Assembly: GCA_964542315.1 (NCBI GenBank)
Contig: CAZIUA010000002.1
Location: forward strand, 8,339-72,338
DNA length: 64,000 nucleotides
Reading direction: 5' to 3'
DNA from: UBA11524 sp964542315
GTDB lineage: Bacteria > Bacillota > Clostridia > Christensenellales > Aristaeellaceae
The notes beneath the pieces are model-generated. The model was not told the DNA's origin. It did no database searches and worked only from the letters and a program-made list of their open reading frames with translations. The position numbers and the translations under genes were made by a program. Position 1 is the stretch's first letter, and every line of letters starts with the position of its first letter. Shown here piece by piece: positions 1 to 7,738 of this stretch.

Positions 1-178
1 CGGCATGATCCACCCTGAGGTGCTCAAGGCCGGCGGCATCGACCCCGAGGAGTACACCGGTTTCGCCTTCGGCCTGGGTCTGACCCGTCTGGCCATGATG
101 CAGTATGGCGTGAAGGATATCCGCGACCTGAACAGCGGCAGCCTGGCGCGCCTGAGCCAGTTCACGGATGATGAATAA
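1..178 (+). CDS. pheS: Phenylalanyl-tRNA synthetase alpha subunit, 3' end
   Basis: The reading frame enters from the left edge (first full codon at base 2) and stops at TAA 176-178. It encodes the C-terminal part of a class II aminoacyl-tRNA synthetase catalytic core. The motif 3 region is visible as GFAFGLGLTRLAMMQYGV, followed by the usual PheS ending IRDLNSG...RLSQF. With PheT it forms the alpha2-beta2 enzyme that charges tRNA-Phe in the cytoplasm. The pheT start lies 20 bp downstream with its own SD, so the two form the standard pheST operon. The 5' end and any T-box leader are outside the window. Confidence 0.97.
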   Translation, partial: GMIHPEVLKAGGIDPEEYTGFAFGLGLTRLAMMQYGVKDIRDLNSGSLARLSQFTDDE

Positions 179-198
179 TTGATGGAGGTGAGCGCAAA

Positions 199-2559
199 AT
201 GTATATTTCGATGAATTGGATCCAGGAATTCGTGGATCTGTCCGGCATTGACCTGATGGCGCTGATCCATCAGTTCTCCCTGTCCACCGCTGAGGTGGAG
301 AACGAGATCTTCCACAAGGGCGCCGATCTTTCCGGCGTGGTCGTGGCTGAGATCAAGAGCATTGAGAATCACCCCGAATCCAAGAAGCTCCACCTGCTGA
401 AGGTGGACTGCGGCGAAAGCGAACTGGTGGACGTCGTCTGCGGCGCGCCGAATGTGCGCGTGGGCATGAAGACCGCCTTCGCCAAGCTGGGCGCGCAGAT
501 CGGCGATATCACCATCGCACCGCGCAAGCTGGCCGGTCAGACCAGCCACGGCATGTGCTGCTCTGAGAAGGAACTGGGGCTGAGCGACAACAACGACGGC
601 ATCATGGACATCACCGAGGATGTGGCGGTCGGCACGGACATCAAGGATCTGTGGCAGATCGACGATATCATCTTCGAGGTGGACAACAAGTCCCTGACCA
701 ACCGCCCTGACCTGTGGGGCCATTACGGCATCGCGCGTGAATTCGCCGCCCTGGCCAAGCGTCCCCTCAAGCCCATGCCCCTGGCCGACCTGACGCAGTA
801 CGACCATCTGCCGGCCATCGACATGAAGATCGAGGATCCCCTCTGCCAGCGCTATTCCTGCCTGACGGTGGAGAACATCACCCACAACACCGCGCCGATG
901 AACATGCGCATCCGCCTGTATTACTGCGGCATGCGTGCCATCAACCTCCTGGCCGACCTGACCAACTACCTCATGCTGGAAATGGGTCAGCCCATGCACG
1001 CCTTCGACAGCCGCAAGGTGGAGAAGATCCGCATCCGCCGCTTTGACAAGCCCTTCACCTTCCAGACGCTGGACAAGGTGGAGCGCAACATCGATGAGAA
1101 CACCCTCATGATCTGCAACGGCGACAAGCCCGTGGCCATCGCAGGTATCATGGGCGGCCTGGATTCCGAGATCGTGGAGGACACCACCTCCCTCACGCTG
1201 GAATCCGCCACCTTCGATGCGGCCTCCGTGCGTAAGTCCACCGTCCGCCTGGCGCACCGCACCGATGCCTCCGCGCGCTATGAGAAGTCCCTTGACCCGG
1301 AGATGACCGTTCCTGCCATCGCCCGTTTCGTCAAGCTCCTGCAGGATGTGGACAGCGGCATGCGCGTCACCTCCCGCCTGACCGACGAGCGCGCCTTCAC
1401 CTATCCCGCCATCACGCTGGATTTCGACAAACGCTTTGTGGACCGCTATACCGGCATCGAGATCAGCGATGCGCATATCGTCGATACGCTGACTGCGCTG
1501 GGCTTCACCGTCCGTCACGAGGGCGATAAGTTCTCCGTGGATGTGCCCTCCTGGCGCGCCACCAAGGACGTGACCATCAAGGCGGACATCATCGAGGAGA
1601 TCACCCGTATCTACGGCTATGACAATTTCGCCGTCCATACGGCGGAAGCGCCCCTGTACCCCGTGCGCGAGCAGATCGAAAAGACCACCGACAACAAGGT
1701 GAAGGACATCCTCGTCAAGCGCTATGGCCTGCATGAGGTGCATTCCTACATCTGGCAGTATTCCGATGAATACAAGAAGCTGGGCATCGAGGTGGAGGAC
1801 AATATCCACCTGCTCAACGCCACCAACCCCAACATTGAGGTGCTGCGCAATGCCATCGTGCCGACCCAGCTGACCCAGGTGAAGGTGAACACCGGCTATG
1901 CGCCTGCGTTCGGCATCTTCGAGATCGGCCGTGTGGCGGATGGTACGGACGAAAACGGCCTCGCGCGCGAGCACAAGAAGCTCTGCATCACCCTGTACAG
2001 CAAGGTGGACAGCATCGAAACGCTGTATTTCAAGCTCCGCGACATGCTGGCCGTCACCGTGGACGACCTCAAGCACAAGCCGCTCACCTGGCACAAGGCT
2101 GAGGCCACCCACTCCTGGCAGCATCCCCGCAACCTGAACGACGTGATCTGCGACGGCGTGGTGCTGGGCCAGATCGGCGTGGCGCATCCCGTGGTCAGCA
2201 AGAAGATCGACAAGAAGGCCGCCGTGGTCTTTGCCGAGATCGACATGGACGCGCTGGCCCATGTGTCCGCCAACCGCATCGCCTATGCCGAGCCGAGCCG
2301 CTTCCCCGGCATGGAGCAGGATCTGACCTTCATCGCCAACACCTACGCGCCCATCAAGCAGGCCATCGACGAGGCGAACAGCCCCCTGGTCAGCAAGGTC
2401 GCCGTGGTCGGCACCTACACCGATGAAGCCGGCAAGTCCATCACCGTGCGCATCTCCTTCTCCCACGCCGAACGCACCCTCACCCGTGAGGAAGTGCAGG
2501 CCGTGGTGGACAGCGTCATCGCCAAGCTGGACAGCCAGGGCATCGCGCTGAAGAAGTAA
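199..2559 (+). CDS. pheT: Phenylalanyl-tRNA synthetase beta subunit
   Basis: A 786-residue protein of normal length for bacterial PheT. Domains in order are the EMAP-II-like tRNA-binding domain (about residues 40-150, with NHPESKKLHLLKVDCG), the B3/B4 editing region, the B5 domain (about 400-470), the inactive synthetase-like core, and a C-terminal FDX-ACB anticodon-binding domain starting near SRFPGMEQDLTFI. The ATG at 199 follows GGAGGTG at 184-190 at good spacing, and the N-terminus MYISMNWIQEFVDL matches the family start. It pairs with PheS for tRNA-Phe charging and editing of Tyr-tRNA-Phe. A hairpin lies just after the stop. Confidence 0.98.
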   Translation: MYISMNWIQEFVDLSGIDLMALIHQFSLSTAEVENEIFHKGADLSGVVVAEIKSIENHPESKKLHLLKVDCGESELVDVVCGAPNVRVGMKTAFAKLGAQIGDITIAPRKLAGQTSHGMCCSEKELGLSDNNDGIMDITEDVAVGTDIKDLWQIDDIIFEVDNKSLTNRPDLWGHYGIAREFAALAKRPLKPMPLADLTQYDHLPAIDMKIEDPLCQRYSCLTVENITHNTAPMNMRIRLYYCGMRAINLLADLTNYLMLEMGQPMHAFDSRKVEKIRIRRFDKPFTFQTLDKVERNIDENTLMICNGDKPVAIAGIMGGLDSEIVEDTTSLTLESATFDAASVRKSTVRLAHRTDASARYEKSLDPEMTVPAIARFVKLLQDVDSGMRVTSRLTDERAFTYPAITLDFDKRFVDRYTGIEISDAHIVDTLTALGFTVRHEGDKFSVDVPSWRATKDVTIKADIIEEITRIYGYDNFAVHTAEAPLYPVREQIEKTTDNKVKDILVKRYGLHEVHSYIWQYSDEYKKLGIEVEDNIHLLNATNPNIEVLRNAIVPTQLTQVKVNTGYAPAFGIFEIGRVADGTDENGLAREHKKLCITLYSKVDSIETLYFKLRDMLAVTVDDLKHKPLTWHKAEATHSWQHPRNLNDVICDGVVLGQIGVAHPVVSKKIDKKAAVVFAEIDMDALAHVSANRIAYAEPSRFPGMEQDLTFIANTYAPIKQAIDEANSPLVSKVAVVGTYTDEAGKSITVRISFSHAERTLTREEVQAVVDSVIAKLDSQGIALKK

Positions 2560-2575
2560 AACCGCATTGCTGCTG

Positions 2576-2598
2576 CCCTCGTGCATCGCGCACGGGGG
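2576..2598 (+). terminator. Hairpin after pheT, probable terminator
   Basis: CCCTCGTGC (2576-2584) pairs with GCACGGGGG (2590-2598) across a 5-nt loop, with one G-T wobble. A short T stretch follows only after a gap of several bases, so it is a weak intrinsic terminator or a stabilising hairpin for the pheST transcript. Confidence 0.5.
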
Positions 2599-2608
2599 CA
2601 ATTATGTT

Positions 2609-2636
2609 TTTACAATGTTCTTTGGACTGATATATT
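2609..2636 (+). promoter_or_regulatory. Putative sigma-A promoter
   Basis: TTTACA (2609-2614), a 16-bp spacer and TATATT (2631-2636) in an AT-rich stretch unlike the GC-rich surroundings. It would serve the small secreted-protein gene(s) downstream. Confidence 0.45.
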
Positions 2637-2671
2637 AACAAAATAGACATCTCATGATATTTATTTATTAG

Positions 2672-2905
2672 GGAGGTGATTCCAGTGCAGCAGGATGCAA
2701 AGACAAAGCGCACACCTACACCTACTGTTGCCAGGACTTGTGTAATTTTACTGAAGTGGTAACACTTGCTTGCACCGGCTATCATGAAGTCGATTGGGGG
2801 CCGAATCAGTTGATTCCTACGCCTGAAGAAGCGCAGCAGAAAGGTTGCTTCCCCCGTGCATCCGCGCGTTTTTTGATCACTTGTACGAGAGAAGTATATC
2901 GATGA
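2672..2905 (+). pseudogene. Cysteine-rich open frame coupled to the next gene, possibly a frameshifted gene
   Basis: A frame open from just after a TAG (2669-2671) reads a Cys/His-rich peptide with CKDKAHTY, TYCCQDLC and LACTGYHEV, which resembles the CxxC style of the protein immediately downstream. Its TGA (2903-2905) overlaps the downstream ATG (2902) as ATGA, typical of translational coupling. It has no ATG or GTG start in frame near its beginning. A strong SD (GGGAGGTGAT, 2671-2680) with GTG at 2685 opens a different frame that ends after 25 codons at 2762. A one-base indel joining the two frames would restore a gene of roughly 70 codons. It is therefore either a broken gene or an unusually started one. 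Confidence 0.4.
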
Positions 2906-3282
2906 AGAAAAAACTCCGCCTGTTCCTGCTCCTGTCCCTGCTGCTCTGCATGATGATCCCGTCCCACGCAGACACCGTTGACGTGGTGGACGAGTTGTGC
3001 AACCATGGCACGTTCATGCGCATCACAGAGCCCCAAAGCCGCTGTGTCGCCGATGGAGATGGTATTCACCGCAAAGAGGCCTACTTCTTCGCCTGGTGTG
3101 CAGAATGCGGCGATTATGAAATAGAAATCATTGCTGAAAGTATACTGGAACCCCACAACTATGTGCTGACAAGGGAAGAATGCAAGAGCGCTTATCATAC
3201 ATATGTCTTTACCTGCAAGGATTGTGGGCATGAGGTGGAGGGTCAAATGCCCTGCGCTGGGAATCATCCCGATGTGGAATGA
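2902..3282 (+). CDS. Small secreted CxxC protein of unknown function
   Basis: A 126-residue protein. The ATG at 2902 is preferred over an upstream in-frame ATG at 2845 because it gives a clean signal peptide (MKKKLRLFLLLSLLLCMMI, cleavage near SHA) and follows GAGAGAAG. The mature part has two CxxC pairs, WCAECG and CKDCG, and further Cys and His residues. This suggests a small zinc-ribbon-like or disulfide-bonded exported domain. Its start overlaps the stop of the open frame at 2672-2905. I recognise no family. A strong hairpin terminator follows 12 bp after the stop. Confidence 0.7.
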   Translation: MKKKLRLFLLLSLLLCMMIPSHADTVDVVDELCNHGTFMRITEPQSRCVADGDGIHRKEAYFFAWCAECGDYEIEIIAESILEPHNYVLTREECKSAYHTYVFTCKDCGHEVEGQMPCAGNHPDVE

Positions 3283-3294
3283 CCGACAAACAAA

Positions 3295-3324
3295 GGCTCT
3301 CTGCCATCGCGCAGAGAGCCTTTT
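3295..3324. terminator. Bidirectional intrinsic terminator
   Basis: GGCTCTCTGC (3295-3304) and GCAGAGAGCC (3311-3320) form a perfect 10-bp stem flanked by AAA and TTTT. It separates the plus-strand small secreted gene from the convergent minus-strand membrane protein gene. Confidence 0.85.
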
Positions 3325-3335
3325 ATGATGTGTTT

Positions 3336-3791
3336 TTATCGTTCTGCCTTCCTGAAAAAGAGGGCATAGACCAGTCCGGCATTGATGGCGAGGTCGTAGA
3401 TCCTCAGCCGGTCAAAGAGGAGGAGGGTGGATACGACGAAGATCAGGACGATCCCGATGGCGATAAGCCTGGCGAAAAGCCCCGGCTGTTTCGTCATCCA
3501 GGTGAAATACGCCAAAACGGGGGACAGAAATGCAAAGAGCGTCCATCCGGTAATGAAGATGCGGCTGTAAACGCCCTTGGTGAGGACGGCCACAAGATAG
3601 TAGGTCGCCAGCATGCCCAGGCAGAAGGGCAGGATGTTCAGCACCGCCTGCTTCCGTGTGGGGCTGTGCAGGACGATCAGCACGCCGAGCAAGATCCAGA
3701 TGGACAGCTGGGAGAAAATGTTGCCCAGGTTCTGGGTGAACATGTCCAGCAGACGGCTGACAGCCCCCAGTGTCAGCCCTGCAAGGAGCAT
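3336..3791 (-). CDS. Multi-pass membrane protein of unknown function
   Basis: A 151-residue, very hydrophobic protein with about five predicted transmembrane segments (for example LSIWILLGVLIVLH, LNILPFCLGMLATYYL, FITGWTLFAFLSPVLAYF, LIAIGIVLIFVVSTLLLF), ending in a short basic tail. The start at 3791 has only a weak GGGG upstream; the frame stays open to 3815 without another normal start. It resembles small DUF6518-like membrane proteins of Firmicutes, but this is a loose impression. It is the last gene of the minus-strand glycan operon and sits 33 bp from the broken gene before it. Confidence 0.6.
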   Translation of the reverse strand: MLLAGLTLGAVSRLLDMFTQNLGNIFSQLSIWILLGVLIVLHSPTRKQAVLNILPFCLGMLATYYLVAVLTKGVYSRIFITGWTLFAFLSPVLAYFTWMTKQPGLFARLIAIGIVLIFVVSTLLLFDRLRIYDLAINAGLVYALFFRKAER

Positions 3792-3824
3792 CCCCAGGGG
3801 GCATGAGCGCCCTTTTCACGGCGT

Positions 3825-4608
3825 TCACGCCTTGTCCCAGTCAAAGACCTCCCATTCGGTCAGGGCCGGGAAGGCGGAGGGATCGTTGCTCTTTTGCAGG
3901 CGTTCCAGCCTCATCCAGCGGACGGTGTGACGCCCGATGGCGATGTGCTGGCGGTCGGCGGTCTTTTCCAGCGGGAAGGCGTATTCCGTCCCGTCGGAGA
4001 GCACCACATGCCCCGATACCCAATAGGCATCATGGGGGAAGTCTGCACGGAGGGTCAGCGCCATGCCGTCGATCTCGACCTCGCGGCCGAAGTCCAGCGT
4101 GCAGCAGGCATCTTCCCGCGCGCCAATGCCCCAGCTCTGGAACAGCCAAAGCCCGTGGTGATCATTGTGGCACATGCCGTCGATGACATTGCGCGCCGCG
4201 AAGGTGGATTCGCCGCGGGTCTCCACATTGGCGGTACAGTGGGGGGAAGAAATCCGTGTCACCGCGCAGGTCGGATGGGTTGCGGGCGATATTGCGCCGG
4301 GCAGCGATCTCCTCGGCGGTCATGGCACGGGCGGTGACGATGCTGCGCGACCCGCGGAATGCCCCGGAACAGTAGGCCAGGCGGTGTTCGCCAGCGGGGA
4401 CGCGCCAGGTCATGCGGCCATCGGGCAGGTAGACCTCGCCCGGCAGGATGGAGGCATCCATCTGCACCCAGAGATGGGGCGTGTCGCTGGTGATCTCGAT
4501 CACGTCGCCTTCCTCATAGGCGCGGTCAACGCGCAGGAGCGCCTCCTCCGCATGGGCGGCCTGCCCCAGCAGCTACCCGTCCGCCGTGTGTGCGGTTATG
4601 GTGATCAT
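3825..4608 (-). pseudogene. Broken sugar-binding-like protein with a nonsense codon and a frameshift
   Basis: An excellent SD (AAAGGAGG) precedes ATG 4608, 15 bp after the GH88 stop, but codon 12 is TAG (4573-4575). Further on the frame changes at a run of six G/C bases (4241-4246): upstream residues end ...RGDTDFFP, downstream ones continue HCTANVETRG... in another frame and end at 3825. Joined, the two parts give about 260 residues. The N half looks like a beta-rich domain (ITSDTPHLWVQMDASILPG). The C half (LWLFQSWGIGAREDACCTLDFGREVEIDGMALTLRADF, split over the fold) resembles an F5/8-type or galactose-binding-like beta sandwich. The two independent lesions argue for a real pseudogene, though a homopolymer indel can also be an assembly error. 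Confidence 0.7.
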
Positions 4609-4623
4609 CGGGGGAAACCTCCT

Positions 4624-5727
4624 TTACTGCCAGAGCATGGGATCGGTGCCGGTGAGCTTGGCCAGCGCCTCGACGAAGAAGTAATCGCCATAGGTGATGT
4701 TGGTGTGGACGCCCGCACTGTCGTCATGATAGCTGGCGGTGCAGTGGGTCAGCAGGCCGCAGTGAGCCTCCGACCAGTCGCAGCAGCGGTCGATCAGGCC
4801 ATCCACCAGCTTTTCGGCAGCCTCGCGCCACTGCACATCGCCGGTGATGCGGTGCAGCTCGAGCAGACCGCAGGCGGCACAGGCTCCGGCGATGTTGTCG
4901 ATGCGCTCCGGGGTCTCCGGCTGGCAGAAGTCGCAGTCCGTCAGCCCGTCGGGGCGGATGTGCGCGGTGAAATACGCCGCAATGCGCTTGGCTGCATCCA
5001 GATAGCGCTCGTCCCTCATGTTCATATACGCCAGGGTGAAGCCATACAGCCCCCAGGCCTGGCCGCGGCTCCAGCTGGTGCCGAGGGCGTACCCCTGACC
5101 GCCGTGCTCCGCGACGCGTGCACCGGTGTACGGGTCGAATTCGATGATGTGGCTGACGGAGCCATTCGGGCGGAGAAATTCGCGCAGGGTCATGTCCGCA
5201 TGGCATTTCGCCACATTGGCAAAGCGCGGATCGCCCGTCTCGCGGCTCGCCCAGCACAGCAGCGGCAGGTTCATCATGCAGTCCACGATGGCATACTGGG
5301 AGGCACCGTTCCATGCACGGATGAAGCCGACGGGGTTATAGCGGCCCATGAGCAGGCTCGCGGCGTGGAGGGTGTCCGTATGCGCCTGACTGTCGCCGGT
5401 GAGCTTGTGGTCCGCGCCGCAGGAGAGCAGGTACATGAAGCCCACATCGTGGTTGAGATGCTCATAGGCGCGGAATTCAGCGGTGAGGAGCGCTTCGGTG
5501 CGGCGTGCCTCGGTGAGGAACAGGTCGTCCTTCGTAGCGGCGTAGAGCTGGAACATCAGTCCCGGCCAGAAGCCGCCCGTCCACCAGGCATTGCCCTCAT
5601 AGGGGGAGGGGATCCACTTTCCGTCCTCGCTCTTGTAGGGGATCAGGCCAGCCTCAGCGGCCATGGGGGCAGTGCGGCGGAATTTCTCCACCACCTTGGC
5701 GAAGATCTGTTCAGCATTGTTGCGCAA
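4624..5727 (-). CDS. GH88 unsaturated glucuronyl/galacturonyl hydrolase
   Basis: A 367-residue (alpha/alpha)6-barrel hydrolase. It removes the 4,5-unsaturated uronic acid left at the non-reducing end of oligosaccharides by polysaccharide lyases, through vinyl-ether hydration. Both key acids are present with family spacing: D94 in HLNHDVGFMY and D149 in AIVDCMMNLPLL, matching Asp88 and Asp149 of Bacillus UGL. I chose the TTG at 5727 because AGAGGTG lies 7 bp upstream; a longer ATG form would start inside the preceding gene with no SD. The start overlaps the stop of the DUF2264 gene by 17 bp, so the two are translationally coupled. It has no signal peptide and acts in the cytoplasm on imported oligosaccharides. 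Confidence 0.9.
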   Translation of the reverse strand: MRNNAEQIFAKVVEKFRRTAPMAAEAGLIPYKSEDGKWIPSPYEGNAWWTGGFWPGLMFQLYAATKDDLFLTEARRTEALLTAEFRAYEHLNHDVGFMYLLSCGADHKLTGDSQAHTDTLHAASLLMGRYNPVGFIRAWNGASQYAIVDCMMNLPLLCWASRETGDPRFANVAKCHADMTLREFLRPNGSVSHIIEFDPYTGARVAEHGGQGYALGTSWSRGQAWGLYGFTLAYMNMRDERYLDAAKRIAAYFTAHIRPDGLTDCDFCQPETPERIDNIAGACAACGLLELHRITGDVQWREAAEKLVDGLIDRCCDWSEAHCGLLTHCTASYHDDSAGVHTNITYGDYFFVEALAKLTGTDPMLWQ

Positions 5728-7501
5728 TTTCGAGCACCTCTTTCGGAATGGATGTGGGGCATGCGTCCGCGGCATCGGTGAACACGGCACAGATCAGCGT
5801 CGTCGTGCCGGCAGGGATGGCCGCATGCAGGGTCGGGATGACCGTGCGGGGGTACATCAGGTTGGTGTTGGCTTCCGGCCAGACGACGTCGCCCCGGCTG
5901 TAGCCTGCGATGGCGAAGATGGCGGAAGTGCCAGTATCGCCATGGGCGATGGCGGAGGTTTCATTGGCGGTGGTGCAGGTCGGGATGCGGTCGCACAGGC
6001 GCTTCCCGGCGTGGTCGCGGGGGACGGCGAATGCACCCTCCGCGCCGGACAGCGGACGATCCGCCGTGATGACGTGCTTGCGCACATGCCACATGCCGCA
6101 GGGGATGATGCGGCTGGCGATGGACACGCCATCCATGGGGCGCCAGGTGAAGGCGACCTCCTTTTCCGTCAGGGAGAAGGTATCGCAGCCGCTGCGGCCA
6201 TGCCACAGGTCCTTGTCGCCCTTGAGGGCCAGCATGGAGTCAAACGCGCCCTTGCCCAGCGTCCCGGCCTCCTTCACCACGGAGAACGCGAATTTGCTGG
6301 AATAGGCGAATTTCTCGTATTTTTCATCCTCGTGCATGTGCTCATAGGCGTGATTCCCGGCGGTGTAGGCGACCACCTGCCGGTTTTGAGCATCGCGGGT
6401 GAGCAGCAGGCGCACCTGCTCGTCGCAGAAGACGGCGGGCGGCGTATAGGGCTTCTCCTCCGCCTGCCAGAAGGGGTGATCCTCCGGCAGGGCCAGCACA
6501 GCAAAGACCTTCATCGCCCAATAAGGGGAGCCGGGCGCGTTGTAGCCCTCGGAGATGACCAGATTGGGATAGCCATAGCCGATGGTCAGGATGCCGTCCC
6601 GTTCAAAGATGGGCTGATCGAGCCAGAAGCGCAGGTTCCGCAGCAGCAGCCCCTTCAGTTCGCCCCAGCCGATGTCCTCCGTCGTCACGCCGCAGAGGGC
6701 ACAGGCGGAGAAGAAGCTGCTCTGGGCAAAGCGGTAGGTCAGACTGCGGCCGTAGGGCAGGGCGCGGCCTTCCTTATCGAACCAGCAGGCGAACCGCGGC
6801 AGGATGAGCCGGGCGCGCTGGCGGAAGCGTTCGGCGCGGTCAGGATCGTGCTTCTCCATGATGCGGGCATAGACCAGGCCGTAATAGTGGAAGCCCCACA
6901 GGGTGTAGTAATCCCGCTGGGTGGCCTTGTCGAAATACCAGCCGTCGGCCACATAATGCCCTTCCATGTCGTCCAGGTCGCGGCGAAGGCGATCCTCGTC
7001 CGCCGGGAGCCCCGCACTCAGGAAGCCGATGTTCACCAGGATGCGGAAGAACTGCCAGTTGTTTTTCGGCATTTCGTGCTGGTTGATCTGATTCAGCCAG
7101 CGATATAGGTTCTGCTGCTGATGCGGGGTCAGTTCATGATAAAAGCGGTCGGGGATGAGGCACAGTGCCATGCCCATGACGGCCATCTCCACCATGCGCT
7201 GGTCGAACGGGCCAATATCGCCCCAGTATTCGTCGCTGTCCGGGTCGGTGCCGTGGATGATGCCATCCCGCCAGAGTTCCCAGAGGGGCTCGGCCTCGGG
7301 GACCTTCCCGGCCAGCATCGGCACCAGCGCCCACAACACCCGGGAGAAGCCTTCCATCCCGGCGATGGCCTCGTCATAGCAGGCGCCGGAATGCCCCAGC
7401 ATCAGCCGGGCATGGCTGGGCGTGAGGTATTTCGTCAGCGGGGTGATGAGCCGCACCGCTGCGGCGATCATGTCCTGGCGGGTGCAAAGCTGCTCCACCA
7501 T
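5711..7501 (-). CDS. DUF2264 family protein, glycan-associated
   Basis: A 596-residue protein starting MVEQLCTRQDMI at ATG 7501, with GGGAGGG just upstream; an ORF extension to 7570 lacks an SD. The sequence has the DUF2264 pattern: an N-terminal helical region (LITPLTKYLTPSHARLMLG, GFSRVLWALVP), GIIHGTDPDSDEYWG, AFDSMLALKG and HMHEDEKYEKFAYSS. The family has an (alpha/alpha)6-like N-terminal part and a beta-sandwich C-terminal part. It occurs beside GH88, GH105 and lyase genes, consistent with a role on uronic-acid-containing glycans, but its reaction is not established. It is the first gene of the minus-strand operon. Confidence 0.85.
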   Translation of the reverse strand: MVEQLCTRQDMIAAAVRLITPLTKYLTPSHARLMLGHSGACYDEAIAGMEGFSRVLWALVPMLAGKVPEAEPLWELWRDGIIHGTDPDSDEYWGDIGPFDQRMVEMAVMGMALCLIPDRFYHELTPHQQQNLYRWLNQINQHEMPKNNWQFFRILVNIGFLSAGLPADEDRLRRDLDDMEGHYVADGWYFDKATQRDYYTLWGFHYYGLVYARIMEKHDPDRAERFRQRARLILPRFACWFDKEGRALPYGRSLTYRFAQSSFFSACALCGVTTEDIGWGELKGLLLRNLRFWLDQPIFERDGILTIGYGYPNLVISEGYNAPGSPYWAMKVFAVLALPEDHPFWQAEEKPYTPPAVFCDEQVRLLLTRDAQNRQVVAYTAGNHAYEHMHEDEKYEKFAYSSKFAFSVVKEAGTLGKGAFDSMLALKGDKDLWHGRSGCDTFSLTEKEVAFTWRPMDGVSIASRIIPCGMWHVRKHVITADRPLSGAEGAFAVPRDHAGKRLCDRIPTCTTANETSAIAHGDTGTSAIFAIAGYSRGDVVWPEANTNLMYPRTVIPTLHAAIPAGTTTLICAVFTDAADACPTSIPKEVLEIAQQC

Positions 7502-7634
7502 GGATCCCTCCCTTTTTCCTTCGTTCTGTCCTCCGCATCGCCGCATGTGCGGTCTGCGGATCGTCTGCATCCATTTTAGCCTGACCGTGCGGCGGTGTCA
7601 ATCCCCATCGGGAGAACAAAGCGGCAAAAGCAAG

Positions 7635-7660
7635 CGCCTCCCCTGATCACAGGAGAGGCG
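7635..7660 (-). terminator. Hairpin downstream of the spoIID-like gene
   Basis: CGCCTC-CCCTG and CAGG-AGAGGCG form an 11-position stem with one mismatch around an ATCA loop. Read on the minus strand it is followed by GCTTGCTTTTGC, a modest T stretch, so it probably terminates transcription of the gene ending at 7739. Confidence 0.55.
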
Positions 7661-7738
7661 AAAGGGTTTGTCTCCGTCATATCAGCCGCCGGAGCACGCC
7701 GATGCGGTCAGGCATGGCTGTTCCTTTGTCTGCATTGC

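Noticed and set aside
7690..7735. A 12-codon ORF with an SD just after the spoIID-like gene (MPDRIGVLRRLI)
   Set aside because: Too short and without comparative support; it may be chance.
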